Shown piece by piece: positions 37,027 through 46,161 of a DNA stretch of 64,000 nucleotides. Under the pieces are notes generated by a model, which saw nothing but the letters and a program-made list of their open reading frames with translations, was not told the DNA's origin and did no database searches. Within the stretch, counting starts at the first letter, position 1, and each line of letters starts with the position of its first letter. The position numbers and the translations under genes were made by a program. Source of the stretch: Acinetobacter oleivorans DR1 (GTDB lineage: Bacteria > Pseudomonadota > Gammaproteobacteria > Pseudomonadales > Moraxellaceae); contig NC_014259.1 in assembly GCF_000196795.1 (NCBI RefSeq), positions 3,286,001 to 3,350,000 of the forward strand, in the 5' to 3' direction.

Positions 37027-38307
37027 TTAATGTGCTCCCTGTAACGTTTTAACAACGTCAACCAATTGTTCAAGCAAATCGCTTAGCTCTTGTTGAGTGA
37101 TGACATACGGTGGCATCACATAAACCAGTTTGCCAAAAGGACGAATCCAGATTCCACGGTCTACAAATTGTTGCTGTAAAGTTTTCATGTCGACATTAAA
37201 GGTAAGTTCTACGACACCAATTGCACCCAGCACTCGTACATCAGCAACATAATCAAGCTGACTTAAAGGCGTTAAATATTGGCTAAGTTGTTGCTCAATT
37301 CGCTTAATATTGGCTTGCCAATCTTGCTCAATTAATAATTGCGTACTTCTCAAGGCAACAGCGCAAGCAAGCGGATTGGCCATAAAAGTTGGACCGTGCA
37401 TAAATACTCCAGCCTCACCGCGACTAATCGTTTCTGCAACATACTTTGTAGTCAAAGTCGCAGATAAAGTCATATAGCCGCCTGTTAACCCTTTACCTAT
37501 GCACATAATGTCGGGCTCAACTTGTGCATGTTCCCACGCAAAGAGCTTACCAGTACGACCAAAACCAGTAGCGATTTCATCAAAAATTAATAACAGATGA
37601 TACTTCTCGCAAAGCGCTTTAGCCTGACGTAAATATTCAGGATGATAAAAACGCATGCCCCCTGCACCTTGAACAATTGGTTCGATAATGAGTGCAGCAA
37701 GGTTTTCATGATTTTGCTGAATAGTCTGTTCTAGCTCAGCAATATCTTGAGGATTCCAATCTTCATGAAATTTGGTTTGCGGTGCTGCTACAAAAAGACG
37801 GTTAGGTAAGCTTGTGCCAAAAATCTGATGCATACCTGTCACTGGATCACAGACCGACATCGCATTCCATGTATCACCGTGATAACCAGAACGCGGAGTA
37901 ATAAAATTTGTTTTTTGTGGTTGGCCTTGTGCTGTCCAAAATTGCACAGCCATTTTCAAAGCAACTTCAACGGCAACCGACCCTGAATCTGCATAAAAAA
38001 TCTTATCGAGACTTGGCGGTGTAATTTTTAAAAGAATTTTACCAAGTTCAATCGCAGGATCATGGGTTAGCCCACCAAACATGATATGTGACATGTTCTG
38101 TAATTGATCTGTCACTGCCTGATTGAGTTCAGGATGGTTATAGCCGTGAATTGCACACCACCAAGACGACATACCATCAATTAAAGTTTTACCATCATCT
38201 AGTTCAATCGTTGCTCCATAAGCACGTTTCACTTTAAATGTGGGTAAAGGTTGGGTCATTGAAGTATAAGGATGCCAAATATGTTCTAAATCAAAATTAT
38301 CGGTCAT
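37027..38307 (-). CDS. bioA: Adenosylmethionine-8-amino-7-oxononanoate aminotransferase
   Basis: Transfers an amino group from SAM to KAPA to give DAPA. 426 residues from ATG 38307 (MTDNFDLEHIWHPYTS), preceded by AGGG; the longer frame to 38349 lacks homology. Class III aminotransferase signature: FDEIATGFGRTGKLFAWEH and the PLP-lysine in IGKGLTGGYM. The N-terminal WHPYTSM is a BioA hallmark. Confidence 0.95.
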   Translation of the reverse strand: MTDNFDLEHIWHPYTSMTQPLPTFKVKRAYGATIELDDGKTLIDGMSSWWCAIHGYNHPELNQAVTDQLQNMSHIMFGGLTHDPAIELGKILLKITPPSLDKIFYADSGSVAVEVALKMAVQFWTAQGQPQKTNFITPRSGYHGDTWNAMSVCDPVTGMHQIFGTSLPNRLFVAAPQTKFHEDWNPQDIAELEQTIQQNHENLAALIIEPIVQGAGGMRFYHPEYLRQAKALCEKYHLLLIFDEIATGFGRTGKLFAWEHAQVEPDIMCIGKGLTGGYMTLSATLTTKYVAETISRGEAGVFMHGPTFMANPLACAVALRSTQLLIEQDWQANIKRIEQQLSQYLTPLSQLDYVADVRVLGAIGVVELTFNVDMKTLQQQFVDRGIWIRPFGKLVYVMPPYVITQQELSDLLEQLVDVVKTLQGAH

Positions 38308-38400
38308 CCTATTTACCCTTTTACAGCGTTCAAATCTTTCATTGAACACATGTTAAACCTGTTAAGAATGAAAGAAAATTGCGATATCAATCAAAGCTTA

Positions 38401-39132
38401 TTAACTTTGCTGATGAATTGTTAAAAATTGGCAGATTTCTTCAATTGTTCTTTCGACCTGTAGGTAGGGAAAAGCATGTGTAGCGTCTTTTATTAGCTTA
38501 TAACTCATGTTCTTTGTCGCTATATCTTTAAAATTTTCCATAATTTTGCAAGGAATGACATTATCTTGCTCGGCAAACAGATGAAGCTGTGGCCCCAGAT
38601 AGTTTTTTAAGTTATCTACCAGATTTAACTGTTCAAGCATTTGCAAACCTTCTAATAAAAGTTCATTTGAAGGCGGGCTTGCTATATTTTGTAAGCTTAT
38701 CCAGTCTTGTTTAGCTTGAGATGAACCAAGTGTAATTAAATAATAAAAGCGCTTTAAAGTAGCTTGCGAGTTCTGTAAAAAAGACGCTTTAAATTGACTA
38801 AATACATCAGTAGGCATTGCAGTTTGCCACACTCTATTGGCAACAAAACATGGATTAGAAGCAAGTGTAATTAAAGTTTTAGTTAGACCAGTGCTCTTAT
38901 AAAAAGAATCAACTAAGTGAGTCGCCAACTGCCCACCTAAAGACCAACCGATTACCACATCAACTTCAGCCACTAAATCAAGCTGTGCTCGAAAGTTACG
39001 ATCTAAAACATTAAAAATATTAATAAGTTGAGTATCAAAACCTTTTTTTTCCAAATGTAATTTTAGAGTTTGCAAAGGTTCCACACCTACTCCCCAACCT
39101 GTAATTAATAAAATTTTATTTTGTAACTTCAT
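38401..39132 (-). CDS. bioH: Alpha/beta hydrolase, probable pimeloyl-ACP methyl ester esterase (BioH-like)
   Basis: 243 residues from ATG 39132 (MKLQNKILLITGWG). The nucleophile elbow GWSLGG is identical to that of E. coli BioH; Asp in AEQDNVIP and His in ATHAFPY complete a plausible triad. It sits 93 bases upstream of bioA on the same strand, where it would demethylate pimeloyl-ACP methyl ester and so complete the BioC-BioH route. Overall similarity to E. coli BioH is low, so it could be an isofunctional esterase of another branch. A frame open to 39204 is AT-rich and unlikely to be translated. Confidence 0.75.
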   Translation of the reverse strand: MKLQNKILLITGWGVGVEPLQTLKLHLEKKGFDTQLINIFNVLDRNFRAQLDLVAEVDVVIGWSLGGQLATHLVDSFYKSTGLTKTLITLASNPCFVANRVWQTAMPTDVFSQFKASFLQNSQATLKRFYYLITLGSSQAKQDWISLQNIASPPSNELLLEGLQMLEQLNLVDNLKNYLGPQLHLFAEQDNVIPCKIMENFKDIATKNMSYKLIKDATHAFPYLQVERTIEEICQFLTIHQQS

Positions 39133-39486
39133 ATGCCTGTCCAAAGCCGACTTTATCAGGATTATATAATAATATGACTTTAAAATATCTTTTAAAATCA
39201 ACATAAAAATTGGATTTCAAAAAGTAAAATCAAGGATTTATGAGTATTTAATATTCTGAAATATATTGATAAACAAGACCTGCATTATTCATAGTAAATA
39301 TACAAAACTTTAATTATCTAAACATTGAAGCCACTCAAAAAACAACATAATCCACACTTCGCCTATAAATCCATTATGCAATGTAATTAATGTTAATACT
39401 TATGTTTTTTTATTAAAAGAAATGATTCATCAATTCATTTTAATGTTAGAAGATTAATTATTGAACAAAATATTAGGAAGGCTAAT
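39133..39486. other. AT-rich gap between the biotin and trehalose operons
   Basis: 354 bases without a credible gene. It must hold divergent promoters. TATAAT on the minus strand at 39161-39166 is a candidate -10 for the biotin operon. On the plus side, an AGGAAGG ribosome site precedes otsB. I find no BirA-type or BioR-type operator, and no clear osmotic-control element. Confidence 0.6.
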
Positions 39487-40338
39487 ATGAACGGTCAAAG
39501 TACAATATCTGATGGGAGAGAAAAAAATACATATTTTGTTACACCAGATGATATTATAAAAACCTTATCTTTAGATAGAAATTATTGCTTATTTTTGGAT
39601 ATTGATGGGACGTTAGCGCCATTCCAAATTAATCCTGAGCAAAGTTTTATTCCAAACACGACATTAGAAACTATAAAAAAAATTATTAAATTAAATATAC
39701 CCGTTATTGCTGTAACAGGTCGAGATGTAGACACAGCTTGCGAGCTATTACAGCCTATTGAGATTCCTGTTGCTGGCTTGCATGGTTTAAATATTTATTT
39801 TGGCTCAGATCATTATATTCGACCAGATTTAAGTTCGATTAATTTTAAAAAATTAAAACAAGATATTATAAAATCTTGTGAGAAATATCCTGAATTATTA
39901 ATTGAGGATAAAGGATATTCTATTGCTTTACATTACCGTAAAAATCCCAACCTAGAAAATGTTGCTATTAATATTATGCATCAGATTAATCCTGATTATC
40001 CGCAATTAAAAATAAATCATGGGAAATTTGTTGTTGAGTTAATACCAAACCAAGCTGACAAAGGTAAAGCCATTCAAACTATATTAAATCATCTTAATTT
40101 ACCTTCTGTAGTACCGATTTTTATAGGAGATGATTTAACAGATGAATCTGGTTTTATTTTTATTAATCAGCACGCTGGTCTCACGATTAAAGTAGGTTCC
40201 GGCGAAACACAAGCCAAATATAGATTAAAAGATATTAATAATGTCGCGAATTTTCTTCTTTTATTTAAAAACAGAATAAAAAGCTTATATGTCAAAAATA
40301 GCCAAAATGAGAATGGAGAACAAATATGTCTAAATTAA
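39487..40338 (+). CDS. otsB: Trehalose-6-phosphate phosphatase
   Basis: 283 residues of the HAD superfamily: motif I FLDIDGTLAPF (about 36-46) with the nucleophile Asp, motif II VTGRDVD, and motif IV GDDLTDESGF. It dephosphorylates trehalose-6-phosphate to trehalose, the osmoprotectant. The gene is more AT-rich than its neighbours. It overlaps otsA by 13 bases, and the order otsB-otsA is that known in Acinetobacter. Confidence 0.94.
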   Translation: MNGQSTISDGREKNTYFVTPDDIIKTLSLDRNYCLFLDIDGTLAPFQINPEQSFIPNTTLETIKKIIKLNIPVIAVTGRDVDTACELLQPIEIPVAGLHGLNIYFGSDHYIRPDLSSINFKKLKQDIIKSCEKYPELLIEDKGYSIALHYRKNPNLENVAINIMHQINPDYPQLKINHGKFVVELIPNQADKGKAIQTILNHLNLPSVVPIFIGDDLTDESGFIFINQHAGLTIKVGSGETQAKYRLKDINNVANFLLLFKNRIKSLYVKNSQNENGEQICLN

Positions 40339-41759
40339 TTGTGTTATCGAACAGAATAAGTATGCCATCAGGTAAAGCTTCAGCAGGTGGCCTTGCCGTG
40401 GCTGTGCAAGATGCTTTGAATGATAGTAATGGTATTTGGTTAGGCTGGAATGGTCAGCAAATCACAGATGGCGAAGCACCAGAATTTGAACAGGCTTATT
40501 CTGAAGGAATTGATTACATTACCTGTCCTCTTACTCATCAACAATACGCGCAATATTACTGTGGATTTGCAAATAAGGTTCTCTGGCCAGCAATGCATGC
40601 TCGAGAAGACCTGATTGAATATGATGCAGAAGAATATAATACCTATCAAAAGGTCAATCGGTTATTTGCTGAAAAATTAAAACAGCTTGCACAGCCTGAC
40701 GATCTTATTTGGATACATGATTATCACTTTTTTAGTGTGGCGCGTTACTGCCGTGAATTAGGCATGCAAAATAAAATTGGTTTCTTCTTACATATTCCTT
40801 TTGCTAGCCTAAATATCTGGCACAAAATTCCAGTAGCTCGAGAATTAATTCAAGACTTGATTCAATATGATGTTATTGGCTTACAAACTCAGATCGATCA
40901 AAATGCATGTATGCAGACTTGTCTAAATTTACTCGAAGCTCAGAAAATTCAAAGCAACAGTATTAGCTACAAAAAACGTCAAATATTAATTAAGTCGTAC
41001 CCAATTGGTGTTCAGCCAGAGATTATACAAAAGCAAGCACAACAAGATTTGGCGACCTCTTCCGTGTTTAATTTTGAAGAAATCCCACGTCAAAAAACGA
41101 TTATTGGTGTTGATCGTATTGATTACTCAAAAGGTTTACTCGAAAGATTTAATGCATTTGCAACCTTTTTGGAAACCAGCCCCGAATATCATGGTTTAGT
41201 TCGACATCTTCAAGTTGCAATACCATCTCGTACCGATATTCCAGCTTATCAACGCTTATACCAACGTTTTAAAACCAAGCTAGAGTTAATTAACGAAGAG
41301 TTTGCACATGAAGACTGGAGACCGGTAGATTGCTGCTATGACACGGTTCAACACCATAATCTTATGCACATTTACCGCCATTCAGATATTTGCTGGATCA
41401 GCTCACTACGCGATGGTATGAACCTAGTCGCTAAAGAGTATATTGCAGCCCAAGACCCAGAAAATCCTGGGGTACTCATTTTATCTAAATATGCGGGAGC
41501 TGCTGAGCAGATGTCTCAAGCCTTGATTGTTGATCCGCAAGATAGAGCGGCAATGATGGATACTTTAAAAATGGCTTTAGAAATGTCTAAAACTGAGCGT
41601 ATTAATCGTTATCAGCAATTGATAGAGGGATTAACATCTTCTGATCTTACCAATTGGCGAAATAACTTCTTGGATGATTTAGAAAAGACACCAACTCTAC
41701 TGATGAAGCCTCAGAGATTATTACAAGATAATTATCAATCTATCTATCAAGTTTTATAA
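40326..41759 (+). CDS. otsA: Trehalose-6-phosphate synthase
   Basis: A GT20 glycosyltransferase (477 residues) joining UDP-glucose and glucose-6-phosphate. Family segments: GGLAVAVQDAL near the N terminus, WIHDYHFF (loop near 120), GVDRIDYSKGLLERF with substrate Arg/Lys, and SLRDGMNLVAKEYIA. It works with OtsB in osmotic and heat tolerance. The 13-base overlap suggests translational coupling. Confidence 0.96.
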   Translation: MSKLIVLSNRISMPSGKASAGGLAVAVQDALNDSNGIWLGWNGQQITDGEAPEFEQAYSEGIDYITCPLTHQQYAQYYCGFANKVLWPAMHAREDLIEYDAEEYNTYQKVNRLFAEKLKQLAQPDDLIWIHDYHFFSVARYCRELGMQNKIGFFLHIPFASLNIWHKIPVARELIQDLIQYDVIGLQTQIDQNACMQTCLNLLEAQKIQSNSISYKKRQILIKSYPIGVQPEIIQKQAQQDLATSSVFNFEEIPRQKTIIGVDRIDYSKGLLERFNAFATFLETSPEYHGLVRHLQVAIPSRTDIPAYQRLYQRFKTKLELINEEFAHEDWRPVDCCYDTVQHHNLMHIYRHSDICWISSLRDGMNLVAKEYIAAQDPENPGVLILSKYAGAAEQMSQALIVDPQDRAAMMDTLKMALEMSKTERINRYQQLIEGLTSSDLTNWRNNFLDDLEKTPTLLMKPQRLLQDNYQSIYQVL

Positions 41760-41765
41760 ATCTAA

Positions 41766-41806
41766 AAAAGAACATCGAGAAATTTAATTTCTCGATGTTC
41801 GCTATT
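41766..41806. terminator. Bidirectional terminator, otsA / MFS gene
   Basis: GAACATCGAGAAA / TTTCTCGATGTTC, a 13-bp perfect stem with loop TTTAA and A-rich / T-containing flanks, between convergent stop codons. Confidence 0.85.
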
Positions 41807-41826
41807 TGGTGATTATTAGTTATAAA

Positions 41827-43074
41827 TTAATTTGTCTTGATTAACGTAAAACGGTTAAGTAAAGCAATAATAAAAAGCAATACAGCTACGCCTGTTAAAA
41901 CCGTGCTTAAACCAACCCATTCACCAATTAAACCGATTAAAGCTGGTCCACTTAATGAGCCTGTATAGGCAATCGTAGATACTAAAGAAAGTGCTGCTGC
42001 TTTCGGCATCTTGTTTTGTCGACCTACGCGAGAAAACATCACTGGCACAATATTAGAACAGCCTAATCCTAATAGCGCATAACCTAGTACAACCACTTGC
42101 CATACGGGTGCTGTCACAATAACAGCCATACCAATCGCGGCCCCAATTGCACTATAAGTCACAATATTTTTTTCGCCCCATTGCTTAAGTAAGACATGAC
42201 CTGCAAAACGACCAGTGGTCATGCTAAGCGCAAAAAAAGTATATGCGAGACCAGCAAAAGCAGGATTAAGTTGATATTTACTTGTTAAATAAATACCACC
42301 CCAATCCATCGCAGCACCTTCTGATAAAAAGGCGATAAAACACATCATACCAATAAGCAGAATAATGCCATCGGGACGATAACGTTTTTTCGGTGCTTGA
42401 GTTGTATCTTCATGTGGCTTTTCATCCTGTTCAAAAGACGTTAAACAAGAAGGAATAGCAACACCACCAATAACAAGCAAAATCATAACGACTGATAAAG
42501 TACTCATTAAGGGTGAAAGTCCTACTGCCAATAGTGCTGTCACAAGCATAGCGCCCGTTAAGCCACCAAGACTACACATTCCATGGAAACTAGACATGAG
42601 CGCTCGCAAGCTATGTTTTTCAACAACTACTGCTTGTAAATTAATAGCCACTCCAAGACATCCTGCTGCCGATCCAAAGACAAACAATGCTACAGCCATG
42701 GTCACAATGCTGCTCCACATCGTAAGGCTAGGCAATAAGACCATTAACAGCATCAATGCTAAAGCAATTAACGGACGACACCCCCAGCGCTTGACTAAAG
42801 CACCTGTCGCAGGCATAGCGATCATTGAGCCAATCCCCATACAAAGCAAAAGTAAACCAAAATCAGCATGATTTAGGTTTAGGCGCTGCTGTGCAAAAGG
42901 AATGAGAGGTGCCCAAGCTGCGGTCGCAAAACCTAAGCTAAAAAAGCTTAGTCGTGTTGCAAGACGCTGTGTGCTTAAGAGAGTAGCTGTGTCTAAAACA
43001 GCAGGTTTGGTAAATAACATATTCCGCGAACTCACCATAAAATCATTGGCGATCCATACCAACCGATTTTCCAT
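41827..43074 (-). CDS. Major facilitator superfamily transporter
   Basis: 415 residues, 12 predicted membrane helices in two six-helix halves joined by a charged loop near residue 220 (FEQDEKPHEDTTQAPKKRY). The loop 2-3 region (GALVKRWGCRP) fits the MFS A-motif loosely. It resembles the FucP/YbjJ-type uncharacterised branch; the substrate is unknown. The start ATG 43074 has AAGGG seven bases upstream, but that site lies in one arm of a perfect 13-bp hairpin, so translation may be controlled. Confidence 0.85.
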   Translation of the reverse strand: MENRLVWIANDFMVSSRNMLFTKPAVLDTATLLSTQRLATRLSFFSLGFATAAWAPLIPFAQQRLNLNHADFGLLLLCMGIGSMIAMPATGALVKRWGCRPLIALALMLLMVLLPSLTMWSSIVTMAVALFVFGSAAGCLGVAINLQAVVVEKHSLRALMSSFHGMCSLGGLTGAMLVTALLAVGLSPLMSTLSVVMILLVIGGVAIPSCLTSFEQDEKPHEDTTQAPKKRYRPDGIILLIGMMCFIAFLSEGAAMDWGGIYLTSKYQLNPAFAGLAYTFFALSMTTGRFAGHVLLKQWGEKNIVTYSAIGAAIGMAVIVTAPVWQVVVLGYALLGLGCSNIVPVMFSRVGRQNKMPKAAALSLVSTIAYTGSLSGPALIGLIGEWVGLSTVLTGVAVLLFIIALLNRFTLIKTN

Positions 43075-43077
43075 AGA

Positions 43078-43115
43078 AAAACCCTTGCCTCATTAAATTT
43101 CTAGGCAAGGGTTTT
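43078..43115 (-). promoter_or_regulatory. Leader hairpin covering the ribosome site of the MFS gene
   Basis: On the minus strand AAAACCCTTGCCT, a 12-base loop, then AGGCAAGGGTTTT form a perfect 13-bp stem. The second arm holds the ribosome-binding AAGGG and is followed by a T-run and then the start codon 3 bases after. It can read as an intrinsic terminator or as a stem that hides the ribosome site. A perfect TATAAT at 43125-43130 lies just upstream. Confidence 0.65.
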
Positions 43116-43190
43116 ATTGGCGAAATTATAAACAATTTCATAAAAAAAACAGGGGGTGCGATACAATTTTTCTGACTTTTTTGTAACTGC

Positions 43191-43226
43191 CAAAGCCTTA
43201 TATAGTAAGGCTTTGAATATGTTCAA
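43191..43226 (-). promoter_or_regulatory. Promoter with overlapping palindrome upstream of the MFS gene
   Basis: On the minus strand TTGAAC (43221-43226), a 16-base spacer and TATATA (43199-43204) resemble a sigma-70 promoter. The -10 lies in the centre of a 10-bp perfect dyad, CAAAGCCTTA / TAAGGCTTTG (43191-43200 with 43206-43215), an obvious place for a repressor. Confidence 0.5.
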
Positions 43227-43280
43227 TTTGACAAAATTAACATCCAAGTTAAGACTTCATTTCATTAAAATAAGCCCATA

Positions 43281-43303
43281 AAAAAACCCAGCTTAAGCTG
43301 GGT
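43281..43303 (-). terminator. Bacterioferritin gene terminator
   Basis: ACCCAGCTT / AAGCTGGGT, 9 bp, followed on the minus strand by T7; just after the stop codon of the bacterioferritin gene. Confidence 0.9.
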
Positions 43304-43310
43304 CATTTTA

Positions 43311-43775
43311 TTAAATTTGAGATTGAATATAGTTTTGTAAGCCAATCAACTCAATTAAACGTAATTGCTTTTCTAACCAATATGTATGGTCTTCTTCAGT
43401 ATCTGATAATTGTTGACGCAACATATCACGGCTAATGTAATCGCCCTTCTCTTCACAGAGTTTGATACCAGTCGCTAACTTTTCACGAACATGATATTCA
43501 AGCGCCAAATCAGCTTTTAAACAAGATACAACATCTGTACCAACATTGATATCTTCACGATGCATGTTTGGTTTAGCACCTAAGAACAATACACGGCGAA
43601 TGATCGCATCAGCATGAGAAGCTTCTTCTTGCATCTCATGATCAATACGTTCATAAATTTTATTTAGGCCCCAATCCTCATACATACGAGAATGGATTAG
43701 ATATTGATCACGGGCAGCCAATTCTCCGCCAATGAGCATATTTAAATAGTCTATGACTTCTGGATTGCCACGCAT
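43311..43775 (-). CDS. bfr: Bacterioferritin
   Basis: 154 residues of a four-helix bundle. Glu/His ligands of the ferroxidase centre appear in order: Glu18 (GGELAARDQYL), Glu51-x2-His54 (QEEASHADAI), Glu94 and Glu127-x2-His130 (SDTEEDHTYW). Haem-ligating Met52 is replaced: the residue after Glu51 is Ala, so haem binding between subunits is doubtful. It stores iron in 24-mers. Confidence 0.92.
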   Translation of the reverse strand: MRGNPEVIDYLNMLIGGELAARDQYLIHSRMYEDWGLNKIYERIDHEMQEEASHADAIIRRVLFLGAKPNMHREDINVGTDVVSCLKADLALEYHVREKLATGIKLCEEKGDYISRDMLRQQLSDTEEDHTYWLEKQLRLIELIGLQNYIQSQI

Positions 43776-43801
43776 AATAAATCTCCTATCGTATGAAGAC
43801 T

Positions 43802-43830
43802 ATTATGGGCAATCTTAAAAATGATTGCAA
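43802..43830 (-). promoter_or_regulatory. Promoter of the bacterioferritin gene
   Basis: On the minus strand TTGCAA (43825-43830), a 17-base spacer and CATAAT (43802-43807), about 27 bases before the ATG, with AGGAG as ribosome site. Confidence 0.7.
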
Positions 43831-43918
43831 AATAAAAAATAGTTAAGTTTATGATTTTTATCAAATTAAAATGAGAAACATACGCATTTGCAGTTTAAGT
43901 TATTTAAATTTCCTGTGC

Positions 43919-43960
43919 AAAAAGAAACGCTTGTCTGATTTATAAGTTCAAACAAGCGTT
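43919..43960 (-). terminator. ligA terminator
   Basis: AACGCTTGT / ACAAGCGTT, 9-bp stem with a 17-base loop, followed on the minus strand by TCTTTTTG. It lies 68 bases after the ligA stop. Confidence 0.75.
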
Positions 43961-44027
43961 AAAATATAACTTAAACCATCAATTTATAAATTTGTAACTA
44001 AAATCAATGGTTCTTATTTCGGTAGAC

Positions 44028-46067
44028 CTATTCGCTTAAAGTCTGCCCGTAGCTCGCCATAAGTGATAAGAAATCAGTCTCATTCATAACAGCAATACCA
44101 AGTTTTGCTGCTTTTTCTAATTTCGAACCAGCCTTCTCGCCCGCAACGACGCATTTGGTTTTACTCGATACACTACCGCTTACACGCGCACCTAATGCTT
44201 GTAGCATTTGAGTCGCCTGATCACGGGTCATTTGTTCTAATGTGCCTGTTAATACCCAGCTTTCACCATTTAACGGCTGACGTGTTGGAGCTGTTGGCGC
44301 ATCCCAATGAATCCCGGCTGCAATTAAGCGATCAAGTACTTCAATATTGTGCGGTGCCAAGAAAAAGTCAGCAATCCACTCTGCAGTAATATCACCGACA
44401 TCTGGGGTTTTCTTTAAAGCTTCAACATCAGCAGCTTTAAGTGCTTCTAAAGTTTGGAAAGTATTGGCCAACATTCTAGCTGTTGTTTCACCCACTCCAC
44501 GAATTCCCAGAGCATAAATAAAACGTGCAAGCGTTGTCTTCTTACTGGCTTCAATGGCATCAATGAGATTTTGTACCGATTTCTCACCCATTTTTTCAAT
44601 ACCGAGCAAAGTTTCTCGGTGCTCATGCAAATGGTAAATGTCGGCAACATCTTTAAGTAAATCGAGGTGTAATAAAGACTCTACCCAGCGGTCTCCTAAA
44701 CCTTCAATATCCAGAGCTTTACGTGATACAAAATGGCGAATCGCTTCAATTCGCTGTGCAGCACAATAAAGTCCACCAGAACAACGTGCTAAAGCTTCTC
44801 CTTCAGGCATTACAACTGGTGAGGCACAAACAGGACAGCTTTCAGGCAAATGTACAATTTCAGCTTCAGGTGAACGGAATTCTGGCCAAACTTTTTCTAC
44901 TTTAGGAATAACATCGCCCGTACGATAAACACTAACAGTATCGCCAACACGCACATCTAGACGATGGATTTCACCAATGTTATGTAAAGTTACGTTGGAA
45001 ACCGTTACTCCCCCTACAAATACAGGGTTTAAACGCGCTACAGGGGTTAAAGTACCTGTACGCCCTACTTGCCAATCAATCTGATCAACTGTAGTTAATG
45101 CAGCTTGTGCAGGAAATTTATAAGCAGTTGCCCAACGTGGCTCACGACTTAAGAAACCAAGTTGTTGTTGTTGTTTTAAGTCATCAACCTTTACGACCAT
45201 TCCATCAATTTCAACTTGTAGATCTGGACGTTCTTGTTGGATTTGCTCATAACGCTGCTGTACTTCTTGAATTGAATTACATAGATATTGACGCTCAGCA
45301 ATTTCAAATCCAAGTTGTGTGAGCCATTGCAGGCTGTCGTGCATGGTGGTTAAGTTATGATTTGGTTCGCACTGGGCAATACCATACGCATAAAACGCTA
45401 AAGGTCTACTAGCAGCAATATTCGGGTCGAGCTGTCTTAAACTACCTGCTGCGGCATTACGTGGGTTCGCAAACGTTTTCTCACCTTTTGCTTCCTGATC
45501 GGCATTAAGTTTTTCAAAGCCAGACTTTGGCATGAGCACTTCACCGCGGACTTCAAGCAAACGTGGAATTTCAAAGTGATCTGAATGCAACACTTTAGGC
45601 AAGTTACGAATCGTTTTGACGTTTTGGGTAATGTCTTCTCCAGTTTCGCCGTCACCACGTGTAACACCACGTATTAACACACCGTTTTCATACCAAAGCG
45701 AAATCGCAAGACCATCAAGTTTTAGTTCTACTTCATATTGTACTTTTTGGTTAGGCAAACGCTCTTCAACACGGCGAGCAAATGCAAATAAGTCTTCCTG
45801 ATTAAAAACATTCCCCAAAGAAAGCATCGGAACGACATGAGTCACACTTTGAAATTTAGAGAGTGCTTGGCCGCCTACCTTTGTCGTTGGAGAATCTGAT
45901 TGAACCTGATCAGGATATTGCTCTTCTAAAGCTTTTAACTGGTGAAATAAATGATCATATTCACTGTCCGAGATTGTCGGCTGATCCATCACATAATAGG
46001 CGTGGTTATGCTTTGCAATCAGTTGAATAAGCTGACGCATCTGTTCGATCACGGAAGTTGTTGCCAT
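44028..46067 (-). CDS. ligA: NAD-dependent DNA ligase
   Basis: 679-residue-class enzyme sealing nicks with NAD. The adenylation lysine is in KLDGLAI (about 120); domain order is Ia/adenylation, OB, four-Cys zinc finger (CPVCASPVV and the later Cys pair), HhH and a C-terminal BRCT domain (LNGESWVLTGTLEQMTRDQATQML). I start at ATG 46067 (MATTSVIEQM); a frame to 46106 runs through a terminator hairpin. Its mRNA is downstream of zipA but behind that terminator. Confidence 0.96.
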   Translation of the reverse strand: MATTSVIEQMRQLIQLIAKHNHAYYVMDQPTISDSEYDHLFHQLKALEEQYPDQVQSDSPTTKVGGQALSKFQSVTHVVPMLSLGNVFNQEDLFAFARRVEERLPNQKVQYEVELKLDGLAISLWYENGVLIRGVTRGDGETGEDITQNVKTIRNLPKVLHSDHFEIPRLLEVRGEVLMPKSGFEKLNADQEAKGEKTFANPRNAAAGSLRQLDPNIAASRPLAFYAYGIAQCEPNHNLTTMHDSLQWLTQLGFEIAERQYLCNSIQEVQQRYEQIQQERPDLQVEIDGMVVKVDDLKQQQQLGFLSREPRWATAYKFPAQAALTTVDQIDWQVGRTGTLTPVARLNPVFVGGVTVSNVTLHNIGEIHRLDVRVGDTVSVYRTGDVIPKVEKVWPEFRSPEAEIVHLPESCPVCASPVVMPEGEALARCSGGLYCAAQRIEAIRHFVSRKALDIEGLGDRWVESLLHLDLLKDVADIYHLHEHRETLLGIEKMGEKSVQNLIDAIEASKKTTLARFIYALGIRGVGETTARMLANTFQTLEALKAADVEALKKTPDVGDITAEWIADFFLAPHNIEVLDRLIAAGIHWDAPTAPTRQPLNGESWVLTGTLEQMTRDQATQMLQALGARVSGSVSSKTKCVVAGEKAGSKLEKAAKLGIAVMNETDFLSLMASYGQTLSE

Positions 46068-46081
46068 TATGTTATTCACCA

Positions 46082-46109
46082 TAAAAAAGGGTGGAAATTT
46101 CTCCACCCT
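46082..46109 (-). terminator. Terminator between zipA and ligA
   Basis: On the minus strand AGGGTGGA, GAAATT, TCCACCCT then TTTTTT. The stem is 8 bp, GC-rich, 53 bases after the zipA stop, with its T-tract only 15 bases before the ligA ATG. Confidence 0.88.
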
Positions 46110-46161
46110 GAGCTGCGACTAGATATATTGCAATTATCGCAACGAACGTAAAAAATTAAAA

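Noticed and set aside
39133..39486. BirA or BioR operator before the biotin operon
   Set aside because: No dyad of either type was found, and this BirA has no DNA-binding domain.
39487..40338. otsB as a recently transferred gene because of its high AT content
   Set aside because: The otsB-otsA pair is normal for the genus, and AT content alone in an AT-rich genome is not evidence.
43835..43870. Fur-box-like sequence upstream of the bacterioferritin gene
   Set aside because: Only a partial match to the Fur consensus, in very AT-rich DNA; too weak to call.
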